Source: Dromaius novaehollandiae
Taxonomy: Eukaryota > Chordata > Aves > Casuariiformes > Dromaiidae
Reading direction: 5' to 3'
Assembly (NCBI RefSeq): GCF_036370855.1
Contig: NC_088112.1
Span: 19,336,469 to 19,400,468 of the forward strand
DNA: 64,000 nt
Part shown: piece by piece, positions 11,586 to 24,280 of the stretch
How the letters are laid out: the number at the start of each line of letters is the position of its first letter
How positions within the stretch are numbered: the first letter of the stretch is position 1
The notes under the pieces: model-generated
What the model saw: only the letters and a program-made list of their open reading frames with translations
The model's database searches: none
What the model was told of the DNA's origin: nothing
Made by a program: the position numbers and the translations under genes

Positions 11586-14500
11586 CTGGGAAATAAAAAA
11601 ATTACTTCGTTCAATAAAAAGTGAATATAACCAAACAGAATTATTTATTGTAAAACTTGAGCAAATGCTAAGTTTTTAAGGCTTGAGTATTCATGCCTAT
11701 ATCCAAGATCCTGAAGTATGACAAAGGTCTAAATATCCGCATCTTTTCACATTTGGGCCATAAATACTTATGAGTAAGAGAAGCAGGCCTAATTAGTCAT
11801 GTTAATCTTAAATCTGTGTTATCTTTGTAGCACTCTTTGCCCTTCCTGTGCAGAGTCTCCTCAGCTTTGAAGAGGCAAATGACACCAGGTAAGATCCAAA
11901 TAATGTTTCCACCCATCTAATCATTCCATTTAAACTCTGCTGCTGGTGGTTATTTAAGAGGTGTGCTAGACTGAAACCTTCTCTGAATTAAGGCATGCAT
12001 AACATAACTGCTCTTAATCCATTTGAACACAAAATACACAGATTTAATCACTTTTTGTTGACTCTGGATAAAAATGTAGAAGAGAAATTAGTGTGGGGTT
12101 TTTCTTTCCTCAGCTCCAGAGTTTCAGGAGAAATTTAAGTCAGAAGGGATCCAAAGGCCCTCTGAACTGTCAGGCAAGTCTGCACTTTCAATTACCCTTA
12201 AAGGGAGTGAGCCTTTTACCAACAGTGCTAAAACAAAAAAGTTTACACTACCAGATCTGGACACAGGAAGACACTGCAGAAACTGAAAAGCCCTTTGGTC
12301 TTATTTTACTAAATTTTAAAATTTATACATTCCCACATTTCTGTAATACGACTTCAAAGTATTAACACTTTTTTTGAATAAATTTAACTCCCAGCATCTT
12401 ACAGTTAAAGACAACTACCTTCACCTCCTTTATCTCACTGAGCAGTAGTTGATTTATGGGTGGGTGCTTTTGTGTTTGTATTCCCACAAAACACCAGCTG
12501 ATTAAGTTTACAAAGATGCATGCATTAAGCAGCTGACACTACCACTTTCAGACAAAATTTGCCATGACTATTAAGGCCTTGGCACCTGCATTAAAGGCAT
12601 GCACTAATTTTGGAGGGTTTTTCTCCTCAAAACCTATTATCAGAGATAATGGAACAGCTGAGAAGAATGTAAAAAGAATTGCCAGGACTTCCAGAAGATG
12701 CAGTCAAGTGAGAAGCACCTCCACCTTGATTACTCCAGTCCATTGAAAGACATTTTTCTCCTTTCCTTTCCAACTTTACAAACAGGCAAGATTAGGTCAA
12801 TAAAAGGCCTATGCTAAAAGACTCAGAAGAGCATGGAAAATTATATGGATAACTCATTTCTAACCTAAATCCTGACCACTGTTTTCTACTGCTTTACTAC
12901 TGCATTTCTTATATATTCACTACTCACCAGCAGGTGACACATGAGGACAACTGCTCATTTTTAGTAGTTTTAGGGTATCACTATTGTTAGCGACAAGAAC
13001 CTTCAGGGAAGGATCATCAACTGGTGTGTCATCTATCTTGATTGATGATAATGACTTGGAGTTTACAAAAACTACTGTCAGTGCTGAAGCAAAATGAGCC
13101 TGTTCGGGAAAAAAAACACAGGAGAAAAAAAAACCTTGTGGAAAACATAAGCCAAACTTTTACATCCAAAGAGAGCCTTAGGTTTTGCATATAGAGAAAG
13201 TACAAAAATAATCATTTTTTAGGGATCCCCTTTCTTGTGTAATGAAGCAATGCTTACTTGAACAAGAATATAGGTAATCTCTTTCTTTAAAAAAAGATAA
13301 GCTGCTACATTTGACGAAAATAAGAAAATCTATTTTACATTCAGTAGTTAAGTCATCCAGCCTTATTTCTCTAATAAAATTGGTAAGCATACATAATGAT
13401 GAGCCTGAAGTATCTAGGATTTAACTGCAAGAAAAAAGGCAATGACATTTATTTTATTTTCCAGAAAATAACTCTGCTGTGACCAACAGAGCCAAGGGAA
13501 AAAAAATCTAAACTATTTCATCAGTACACTGGAACTTGTGATTACTGTATCTTTGAATCTGAAAATTAGAAGGATCAAGTCTTCTAAACAGTTTCACTTC
13601 TCTATGCTGTGAAGTTATCCACACTAGTAAATTTAACAAATGGAACCTAAATTTAACTATTTCCTCATATTGATGGATGCCACAAATTAACGACAGACCA
13701 ACCAACAAATATAGATGGCTTTATAAAAAAAAAACAGTGTCAACTTAATAACAGTTCTCACAAGTCTATAAAATCATCAAATACTTTCCTACATAAGCAT
13801 AACTTTAAGAAAAAGTTAGATAATAATAATAAAGGTTAAAGTGGTTTTAAGAGTGAATAAATATTCTGCTGAAAAAAATCATTTCTGAATCTCTCTACTT
13901 GTTAAAATTACAGTTTGTGGGACATTACCTTAGAGACATTCATGAAGCTTGGTTTTGCTGTAGAAATCAAGCCCAGTGTCTTGATAGAACAGTTCACCAA
14001 CTGAGAAAGGATGTTACAGGCTGCTTCTGCTGACTCAGTACTACTATCAACCTATAAAAGCAAGTTAAGAATCATGAAGTCATTCTGTGTTACTATTTAG
14101 AAAACTTAAGTGTCATGAATACCAAGGACTGCAAGCACCACAGTTTGTACTGCACCAGATTTCATTTGCCACCAGGACAAAAAGCAACATTAATTAGAAA
14201 TTTTGTGACAAGAAAAGTTAACGAGAAGTATTTTCTAAACTATCTTATTATCAGAAAGTACTCCAGAGTATGACTGATAGCCTAGACCTTCTCTTTGAAG
14301 AACCTCGTGCCCACGTTTTCTCCTAAACAACAGGTGTAATTAGCATTGGCATTATGATATACAGTGGTATGCCATGTGTGTATGCAAGCGTGCACTAGCT
14401 CGAGACATTTAAACCAGAAAAAAAGACTTAGTAAAGCCTAGATACAATCAAGCAAACTAATTCATGTTACTTCAGGGACAATGGCTTAACATCTTAAGTA

Positions 14501-15703
14501 ATGAGCTGAAGATTCCCAACGCACCTGTAAGCCTGATGGCTAACTTTAGACAAATCACTATTCCATCTCACCTTCCTTAATAACTGAATAGCCCTGTACT
14601 GCTATGCAGCCAAATCACAAGATCTCCAAATGCAAAGAATTTCAGTGACAGTGCTGAGAAAAAGCTTCTGATTTTAATTCTAGCTTTAAAATCATTCCCT
14701 CTACTGCTTTTCCCTTCATAGCTTAGAACTATGAATTCCTCTCTAGGGAGGAGTGATTGCAACAAGTTAACAAAACATCTGCAATTCCACCTGTAGTCTT
14801 GTCAGATAAAGCATTAGTGAACTGTACCAGGTGTTCAGATGAAGGAAGTCTGAATTAACATAATCCTTTGACTACAAACATAGCCGTCACTTAAAAATAT
14901 TTACTATTACTTCATAATGTCCTTACACGTCAAGTGACTGAATATAAATACACAGTCTTTCTTCCTTACACGTACTTTTGTACAACAGGCATCTAAAATT
15001 TCAGGACATTCTTCACTGTAGAGTCCTATTTTGCAACTAAACAATATACACATGACTTAAAATACTTCTTACACATAGAAGAATTTAAGGAGATAAATTT
15101 ACTTGCAGATTAATCTGTTGAGTACTTCAACTGCCACTAACATTGGATTCACAATATATAAAATCCACAGTATATATTCTGAAAACGTCATGCAGTCTTC
15201 AGCACAGTATCATATAACGTTAATTCTTTCTTTACTGTGTAGGAACTAAACTGTAGAAGTTGTAAGGAAATAACGTGTATGCATGGAAAGAAGTTGTAGC
15301 AGCTGCATTTTTAAAAATACATTCAAGCCTTTACCTTGAAGCTGACGTACTGCAGATGATCAGCATGCCTCTTGATAATCTGCTGAATGAGATCAGGATG
15401 AGTAGACTTTAAGTAAGAAGTAGCTGGCTGGTTAAGCTCAAATTCAAACTTCCTCCAGAGATCTGGGACATGAAAAGTTTCATTCCACCTTCGACAAACA
15501 GAAGATGCTCTAGCTCGATCTACTAAAGGCAGAAACTGAAAAATACGCAGAACAACATGGTGCGGAAGGTTTCCCCAATCCGAGGCGTACAAGCTGGATT
15601 CACCAAACGGTGATCCATGGAAACAGGTTCTCTGCTTTTTGTTTTTCTGTAATGTTTGAGGAGCTTCGTTTTCTACCACAAACTTCTGCCTAGCTCTCTT
15701 CAT
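10942..15703 (-). CDS. FBXL21: F-box/LRR protein FBXL21 (4 coding exons)
   Basis: Exons 15335-15703, 13929-14051, 12928-13099 and 10942-11585 join to 1308 nt, or 435 residues, matching the FBXL3/FBXL21 length. Seen: a basic N-terminus (KNKKQR, possible nuclear signal), an F-box (about 42-88, [19 protein letters not shown]), leucine-rich repeats, and a C-terminus ending WFPDMMPTW. Known: FBXL21 and FBXL3 are substrate receptors of SCF ubiquitin ligases that bind cryptochromes CRY1/CRY2; in FBXL3 the C-terminal tryptophan tail enters the CRY cofactor pocket. The locus between LECT2 and IL9 identifies FBXL21 rather than FBXL3. The first ATG has an A at -3. No frame break is seen, unlike the human copy, which is annotated as a pseudogene. 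Confidence 0.95.
11586..12927 (-). other. FBXL21 intron between third and last coding exons
   Basis: About 1.3 kb. A short stretch near 12130-12170 faintly resembles a reversed CR1 tail but is too short to call. No other feature. Confidence 0.7.
12928..13099 (-). CDS. FBXL21: FBXL21 third coding exon (LRR)
   Basis: A 172-nt exon encoding [19 protein letters not shown] through [11 protein letters not shown], flanked by AACAG and GTGAGT. Ends in phase 1. Confidence 0.93.
13100..15334 (-). other. FBXL21 introns around the 41-codon exon
   Basis: Two introns (13100-13928 and 14052-15334) of AT-rich DNA flank the small exon. I see no repeat, RNA gene or additional exon in either. Confidence 0.7.
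13929..14051 (-). CDS. FBXL21: FBXL21 second coding exon
   Basis: A 41-codon exon encoding [20 protein letters not shown] through KPSFMNVSK, between TTTATAG and GTAATG. Phase 0-0. Matches the first LRR segment of FBXL3. Confidence 0.93.
15335..15703 (-). CDS. FBXL21: FBXL21 first coding exon (F-box)
   Basis: Runs from [10 protein letters not shown] to LQYVSFK, followed by donor GTAAAG. The exon starts upstream at about 15789 after a T-rich tract ending TTTTTAG, leaving 86 nt of 5'UTR in it. Ends in phase 0. Confidence 0.95.
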
Positions 15704-15789
15704 TGTGAATGTAATCAGCTTCAGGTACTGGAATGATCCAGTGTATTCAAACTGTACAGCAGCCTGTCAGTTTCAAGCGCTGAAGGTCT

Positions 15790-18700
15790 CTAAAAAAATA
15801 AAAAAATCAAGGGAGAGAGGCAGTAAGAGTTAACACGTTAGTAAAATTTAAAATATGTTACTATGCAAAATGTATGTCCGTGTGTCAATATCCAGTACAC
15901 TGACAATAGCTAGGACCTTGTTTTCCTCTATCTTTTATTTTGCACAACTCAATTTGAATCTGGGCAATTTGGGTTTATTAGTTTACCAAGTATAGTTTCA
16001 TCTGTTAGTACTTCACAGTATATCACACACTTTTTAGGGAAAAACCATTCAACAGCAATTTAGTTTATTAATAACAAATTATGTATGTTTAAGTTTAAAC
16101 TCAGTAGACTCGACTGGTGATTTCTAAAGGAATTATCATCAACTGTGGAACCCAACTCATACTAACCTCCCTTTTCAAATAATGATGAACCTTGAACCAG
16201 CATGCCCAGAAGAGTCCAAAAGTCTTTCTTTTTTCTTTTTGAACATGACAAGCATAGAAAAAGTGTTTGTACAACTAACAGCAAAAACTTCAGAGCCCAC
16301 TTATCAAAAAGGGGCAAAGTAAGTGAGATTCACATGAAGTGTTTTGCAGCAACAAAAGATCCAGACCTTTAGTGCATCAGAAGCAGTTTAAGGGTTTGGT
16401 TTGCTTTTTTGCTAGAGTTACCATGTAAAAAGACTGCAGTAAATACAACACCAAGAATTTTGTATTTATTCACGGGATTTCCAGGACAGCCTATGTATCT
16501 GAAGCTTGTTACTATTTCAAGAAGAAAAGAATTGCACCAGTTCATTCAACATTTGAGAACACTTTAGGCATAAAATGGGCAAAATGTTTTCCATCTCCCC
16601 TGAAAATAAAAGGAAGACAAAAAATCAACAGAGAGAAAAAGGTAACACATGAAACCTGCCATCTGACAGATCTACAACTCCAAGGATCTTTACCACTGTG
16701 TAGATATAAACAGTTAATGTAATTCCAATTTATTCTGGAATGTTATGACTCTCGGTTCTGAATATCTTTCTCACAAAATTTAACACAAGCAACTCATCTC
16801 CCAATATCAAGATACATAAGCTGGTAGAAAGAAATGGATGCAGCAAGCAGGCCTGACAGTGGAGACTTCTGCTTTGAGAAAACGACAGTGACAGAAGTGT
16901 AGTTCTAAGGAGCACTGGTTTGCTGGAAAAACAAAAGCAAGGAGCTGCAACATGTCTTTGAAATGGCACACAGGAATTTTCAGGACAAAAAGAAAGAAGT
17001 CACAATAAGGTGAACTCACAAAAGTAACTTCCATCCTCGAGTTTTACAATGTCAACATGCATATATTTTACAGAGAAATAAAATTCGTAGGCCCAACTTT
17101 AGCTGAGAACCTAGATGTGAAAGTAACATTATCAAGTATAATCAGTAGCATAAACATCTTACATCAATTTTTATATCATCTAGTGCAGGCATCAAGATTA
17201 TGAAAGACATGTGATATTATTAATCAGTAAATAACAAAGATTTAGTATCAGGAACAGCAAGATAACTCTGCCTGTAAGCAGGTTAAATTTTAAATGTGAC
17301 TACAGTGACCTGAGCAGAATTTTACTTCTATGCCCTTTGAATTTACCTGCATTCTGCCTAAAACTGGACATAAAGAAGAAAACATCTCATTGTGTTAGGC
17401 AGAAAACCAAGAGCATGTGACAGTATCACTGAAAGCCAGACAATATAACATGTATCCCACTACACTGTTCTAAAAAGAAGCAACATTTTATGAGATTCTG
17501 AAATGCTGCATCACACAATACATACAACTGTATGAAACTACTCCACTCAACAATGTTTGCCACATGAGACAGAGTTCTGAAAAGATAACCAACATATGAA
17601 AAAGCTCTGCTTTCACGGGCTGAAGCAGAGCAGTCTATGCCAGGGAAATCCTCAATAACTGCCTTAACTTTCAAGTACTTGTTTCATTTTACATTCTCAG
17701 AAGTCCTGCTAATTAAATGTTGAGGTACACCTTATCTCCCTCCAACCAGTCTAAGGCTACTTTTCATAGCAACCACGTATTTTTCAATAATGAACGGAAT
17801 GTTGTCGGGTTTTTTTGAACAAAGTCTTCGAAGACAGCCCTGAGAGCATGCCTTTTCTGGATTTCTCAAGTTTTTAATATTACTCTTTTCAATCTTTAAG
17901 TATTAAATTAGCCAGAAAGAAATTTTACTTTAAAAAGTAATACTGGTTCTAATTCTTATTCCAGCTTATTCAGTTTTTCTGAGCTATTTCCAAATCTGCA
18001 CAACAGAAACAAACATTGCAATAGATGAACTACAGATCAGGTTAAGTTCCAAATATTCACAAATTAATTCAAACTCATATTCATGCCATGTGTTTTATTC
18101 CACCACAGTTCTATCTTCCAGTTTGAACTGCAGGACTCAACTGATATATCCTAGTCTTAAGGACTGAAGGGCTCTCACATATGCAAGTGATAACACTCCA
18201 TTTTTATGAAAAGAAAGCATGTGCATATGCATGGAAAAGAACAACCTAGCTAATTACTTAGGAGCTGTCTGACCAGCTTCACTACTATTTGCTGTCTTCA
18301 AAAAGGGTCCAGCCACGAAGGAATTCACTCCAGCAGTCTTCAGAAATCTTCACCTTAGTCTCTTAAATGTTTCACTTACGATAGAAACACATAATATATG
18401 CATAAGGTTAAACTAGTGACACTCTTCAAATTATTTTTAATACCTGAACTTTTTCTTTCCTGAATAGACATGTGTGCTTTACATAACAAGTGGGAAAGTG
18501 ATTAAGTCAAAGAGAATTAATAGTGGTATACATATTCCAACACATTCCATTCCAAAGCAAAGTAGTATTTGTAATCAATTACTATCATACTACTTGTACT
18601 AGTACTAATTGTACTAGTATTGCTAATCTAATGAAGATGCGAGCTCGGTATGAGCTCAGTATGAAAAAACATTTTGGAACATTTTATCGGATTATTATCT

Positions 18701-21700
18701 ACAAGGCCACATGCTATGACTTTTCAAAACTCTATTTACATCTTTAGCACAATGAATGGGCACTCCACTGCATTATGGGTGGATGTATTAACTAACCCTA
18801 CAGAACTCACTCTTCAAATTGCTCATAGCCTTGCTAAATTTAGCTTGGTTCAAATACCTGCTTATTTTTTCCTCCTTTCTCCTTAGGCTGCATTAAAAAT
18901 TTTGCCGTTTCCTAAAAGCTAAAGTCCAGCATAAAAAAATAAATAAATAAAATAAATGCTGTTGTCTCTGAGAAGCATCTGTTTGTGCTATTTTCATGCA
19001 AATCTGCAACATTTCAGTAAAACGCAAGTATCTGCAAAAAGGAAAATTTTCCTTTGCCATTTGAAACTTGTTTGAGTTTCACAGGTGCTGCTCTGGCTCC
19101 TACAAAGAAGTTCCAGTATCCGACAGCTACCAGAAAGAAAGAGCACAAAAGTCTACCCTGCAGACTAGGCTGTAGACAAGATGTAGCATATCCATTTCAG
19201 AAACATCCAGAGATGTGACAAGATACAGCGTATGTAATACCTAGGCTGCTGTTGATTAAAGTGGCCATACCTTGTCCTTGCTGCTATATCCAGTTAGAAC
19301 AGACAACTTCAGAACTTGTCTATTTTTCAGTATTCTATATTGCAGAATTTTAAAACTAGCAAAATTAGGTTATATGACTCATTGTAGGAAAATAATTCAG
19401 AAAAAAGGTTCTATTGGTTATGTATCACAAAGTTTTTACCAAACATGAAGCCCTAACATTTACTGCGTAAATGTGAATGCTTAAAATTTAAACTAAGAGG
19501 AATACGTTGGATTATATACGTACCTATGTATTTTAAAATACAACTGAAGTTAACTAAATTATAGTCCCATGTGATATAATCAAAATAGTACTGAATGAGA
19601 GGTGTACATGCACACATACCTCCAAAGAATGTGGAAGTTCCTGTCAAGTTACCAGCACCTTTCTGGTGTCTGAACATCCATCCCACTGATGAGTCATCCT
19701 GTATGTGTGCATGGATTCCTTAACCAGAAGGCAGAGAGGGGTCCCAGAAGCTGAACTGACCTGTGAAGTCATTGACCAAAGAAAAGCTCTTCTGCAAATT
19801 CGGGGAGACCCATAGCAGGGACTAAGTTCAGTTTTGGAAAAGAGACTGAGATGACTAAAACTCTCTACGCTGTAAGTCAGACGTGTAAGTAGAACAGAAT
19901 GTGACAAGCAAATCACTTTTACCAAATGCTGTTGTCTCAGAACTATCAGCTAACTAATAAAAAGGTGCAAGTGATCCCGCAAAACTAGTTTTGGCGTTAC
20001 CCACAATTTGAGTCACATCAGTTCTCTTATGCAACGTACGTACAACTTGCGTATTATTCAAAGAAGTTGCACCTACATAAGTGTCAACTTTTTAAGCTAA
20101 CTACATAGCAGTATATTAAGAAAGCTACACTGATCAAAAGATTTTTATTTAAAGATATGACATCTAATAACTTAAATTTGAGGACTCTCAGCTCTAAACG
20201 TTACTAAGTTTTACCAAAAAACCCATATGCTACCGTATCACTATAATCCTTGACAATAAACTAACTTGGCTAAACTCTCTCACAACTGGAAAAAATATTG
20301 ATAATGTATCAATATGCTCCCATATACCAGTATGAAAGGAGCTACTCTGTATTTTAGCAGAAAAAAGGTGTTCTTTGATACTATTAATTTGGAAAAATAT
20401 GCCCAAAAACTCCAAATTCAGTTAGCCATTCTACATTATCTGATGCAGTTTTAATGGAAAGCTAAAACACGAACGTGCATCTAACTAAACCACAACAGGT
20501 TTGAAATGGAAAAGTAGATTTAAAAACTAAACCAAATTACAACTTTAGGATGTTTTCAAAGTACTGTGGTTAACCAGTAATAACACTCTCAGCAGCATTC
20601 TAATGCTGAGCTTTTTTTTTTAAAAAAAAATGTTTTTTAATAAGATGGAAGACATAGGAGCTTGAGATTCTCCCAGCTCCTAACATTTTCTTTTTTGAAA
20701 AAGTAGTCAGTTAATGTCACATTTATAATCATAAGGTTTAAAACGAGTATAGTAGAAGACAAGAGAAGCAACACCCATCTCCTAAGAAAAAACAAAACCA
20801 AGAATAGAAATCTGTGCAAGTAATGAGGTTGCTCAGCTCACACACATCATAAAAATCTAAGAGTTGCATAGTCATGCCTGTCTAGGATTACAAAACTGGC
20901 ATCCATTAGTAACTGTGTAGAAGAAATCCGGAGTTTTTAAATCACTGTAGTCTTGAATTACTTGTACATTCTACAGGTATTACATATTCTTCAGTGAAAT
21001 GTGCTGACTATCCCTTTGCTAATTCTGCATGGCAGGGCACATACATATCTAAAATTCATCTGCAAAAGTGCTATCACTTTCTACAACACAAAGAAGGTAG
21101 GTTTATAATGACATGTAAACAGAAAAATACATAAGTAAGAGACTGTAACTGAAAAGAGCAAAACGCTGACATGTAATTTAAAGATGTAGCACTGAAGTGT
21201 AGTAAGTGTAATTTAATAAACTGCACGGCATACTCTGAAGCAGCTTTCTTACCTGAAGAATGCTTCCAAGTTACAATAGGCAATAAATGAATGAATGGAG
21301 GTTGCTGCCGCCATGGGGCATTCACAAGCATCTGTCCTCCTGCCCAGATAAAATGCCACAAAAACCTTTATTAGTTTAAAAAACAAACAATCCCAATAGT
21401 CCATCCTATGCAAAAATAATAGAAAAAATATGTTGGCAGCAATCAAGAGGTCAATTACTATTCCTCCCCATTTCACAACTGGTAAATAAATAAATAAATA
21501 AAAATAGTGCTAAGTAACCTATTATTCCTTCATTATCTCTATCTTCCTCAGCTGCTTGCTTTAGGGAATGAGTTTGCATCATCTTAACACAAGGCAGCTG
21601 CCCCTATATTGCAAATACTATGCTATTCACAGAATTATGCCAACAAGTTAAGTTTAAAATTAAAGGGGTTAAGTTTAAAACTAAAGGAGAGTGTTGCAAC

Positions 21701-23923
21701 TGCATTTACACTGCACTGGCCTAGAGTACAATGTAAACAGTAAGAATTATTCAACATTTGTTATTGTCATTATCATTAACAGTGAAGTTTGGTAAACACC
21801 ACTGCCTGTACTACTGCTGTAATCTAAAAGTCATGGAACACAGCACGTACACTGGAATAAGCAGAATTATTTCCTGCCTTTTTGCCTTCATTGGCAATCT
21901 TGCCAAGGGAACTACACGACATACGATCAAAACACAGGCACTCTCTCTTCCACCATATGGCCCGGCATCCTACTGCCCAAGGTGCCAGCAGCCATAAGCC
22001 ACCCACCCAGGACAGCCCTGGCTGCACTGTCACATGCAAGAAGCAGGGCAGTCGCTGCAATCAGTCAGTAAGAAGTCACCCAGCCTGCAGCCTCCTCCCT
22101 ATTTAAGAGATCCCAGGACAGCAGATGACAATCTGTCCAACCTATTAGGCGTATCACAAACTGCCACATTGGGATCGTTTGAGATTGAAAGCCCTCTGTC
22201 TCCCTCCATGCTATTTTCTTTTAATACGGTATGACAGAAGTTCATGTTTTAGTGTCTTCCATTTCAAATAAACATTCTAAGTTTCATCCCTAATCATATC
22301 ACTAAGGTTGCTCTTATAAAAACACATCAAAAAAGTGAAATCATCATAAATAACTTTATATGCCTATCAGGGAGGGGAGAAAAAAAAAAAATCTATGCAG
22401 CTATCTGTTCCAAGCTCAAGATTTTAGTATCCTTCCCAACACTGCTTAGTTTGGCTGCAAATAAAATAGTTTCTAAAATTAAAGTAACATTTGAAAATTA
22501 AGAAAAGGACAGCAATATCCTTAATATTAAGATATGTGTCAAATACAGTCTTTATTGACTTAATATAATTATGCTGTTCAGCTGCCTTCTGAATTTCATG
22601 AAGATTTGGTTACCTACAATGGCTGAATACTTCTATTAACCAGAGACTGTAACTTGTGCTGTAATGAACTTCTCTTTCACAGACCCGAGAATCCCTCAGT
22701 GCAGAATTAACTAGTTAGATGTACTGGTAGTTTATACTTTTATGCCAGAGATAAAAGGAGTTCTATACGCTGCCTTAAAAAAAAAAATCGTGTTACTGAA
22801 AGGTTGCTGAAAGCTCTTGATAACAAGCAAAAATCAGGTGCACAGTCCTTGAACACCTGAAGGAAGTGTCACTGGCCACAGGAGCCATCAAAAGCAATTC
22901 AAACAATGTCAGTTAATCTAAGCAGAAAGGTTAATAATAAAAGCATAACGATCAGAGATGCAGTCAAATATAAGTTCAGGTTAAAGAAAATCAGTTATGT
23001 TAAAAACAAACAGTGAAGTTTATGTTCAAGGTAGAGCTACCTAAATTGAAATCAAAGATAAACAGCAGCAAGTTGTTGAAGTATTCTGAAAAACTGATGA
23101 GGTTTAGCAAATCTGCTCACACCCTCGCTGTGTAAATTATCAAATATTGGTGCACCAGTGTGTGCAGCTGCTTTCCTCTATTAACTTCTTGACTTTTTGA
23201 TCAACTGTATCCCACCGCTGCATGTTTTTGTAAAAGGAAAACCTCACATCTGAGTAGCTTTTTCCCCCAACATCTATTTTACAAACCAAACCCAAGACTT
23301 ATTCTACTAATGACACTTCTGAAGCTCCGCAGTTCTTTTAAGGGCCTGCCCTGTTGTATGCAGCAGTAAACGCCTTCCCTGGAGTGTTTCATCCTGACTT
23401 TAATACGCAATTCAAGCTCTTTAGACTAAAATATACACATATATATCTGCTGTCTTTGAACGTAACGCTCTGACTACAGCTTGCAGGTAACTCAGGGCAC
23501 TAGATCAGCGCACACAGAGCCTGTTAAGCCCTTCTTACGGCAGCGCACGCTGATACGCGCAGTGCCTTTAAGCTTATTACACCTAAACCCCCGGGGCGCA
23601 GCGATCCGCAGCTGGACGCGCGGGTCCCTGCGCACGGCGCTGCCTTTTTAGGCAGATATTTACCCAAACTCCCCAGAGCGGGGGGGGAAGGCGGGGCCCC
23701 CTGCGCCCCTCAGCGGCGGCCGCTCCCCAGGCCGAGGCGGCCGCGGGGCGGGGCCGGCGGCTGTTTGTAAACGCCGAGCACGGGGCACACGGGCGCGGCC
23801 GCAGCGTCCAGCCTCCCCCCTCGGCCCACACGCCCGCCCCGCGCCGCCGCCATCGCCCCCGCGGCCTCTCCCCCCCGCCCCCGCTCCGGTCGCCAAACGC
23901 ACACCCGCCCCGCCGCCGCTCAC
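15790..23923 (-). other. Long 5' intron of FBXL21 (inferred)
   Basis: From the acceptor upstream of the coding exon to a candidate donor in the CpG island, about 8.1 kb of AT-rich DNA. It holds A-rich TAAA runs at about 18936-18957 and 21482-21505 and no coding exon I can support. The intron is inferred because the first exon is non-coding. Confidence 0.5.
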
Positions 23924-24280
23924 CGCCGCCTCCGCGAGGCTCCCTCGCGCCGGCAGGGTCCAGGCGAGCCGCAGCGCCGGGCCGGAGCCGCCGCGAACTG
24001 CCCCGCAGCCTCCGCAGCGCCCTGGCCAAGCCGCAGCCCGCCGGCAGGGGAGGAGCCCCTCGGCCCAGCGCCGCCGCCACCGCGCAGGCGCCGCGCGCTC
24101 CCTCCCTCCGCCCCGCCCCGCCCCGCGCGGCGGGAAAGCGCCGGCGGCCCGGGCGGGGCGGCACGTGACGCCGGGCGCCATTTCGCGCCGAGGCGAGCGG
24201 GCGCCGCGTGGCTAAGATGGGCGGGGGGAGGCGGCGGGACGCGCTGCGGACGTGCCGCGGCTGGAGGGGCCCTGCCCCAC
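23550..24280 (-). promoter_or_regulatory. FBXL21: CpG island, probable FBXL21 promoter and non-coding exon 1
   Basis: An abrupt, very GC- and CpG-rich block in AT-rich surroundings. Reading the - strand there is a CACGTG E-box (24162-24167), an E2F-like TTTCGCGC (24181-24188), an ATGGCG YY1-like core near 24180-24186, several GC boxes, and a good donor GGCG|GTGAGC with the exon ending at 23924. Together with the acceptor at 15790 this predicts a non-coding first exon. Long open frames here on the - strand are GC artefacts. A divergent + strand transcript cannot be excluded. Confidence 0.65.

Noticed and set aside
12120-12175. Possible reversed CR1 tail in an FBXL21 intron
   Set aside because: Only a short, weak resemblance (AAGTCAGAAGGGATCCAAAG); below what I can support.
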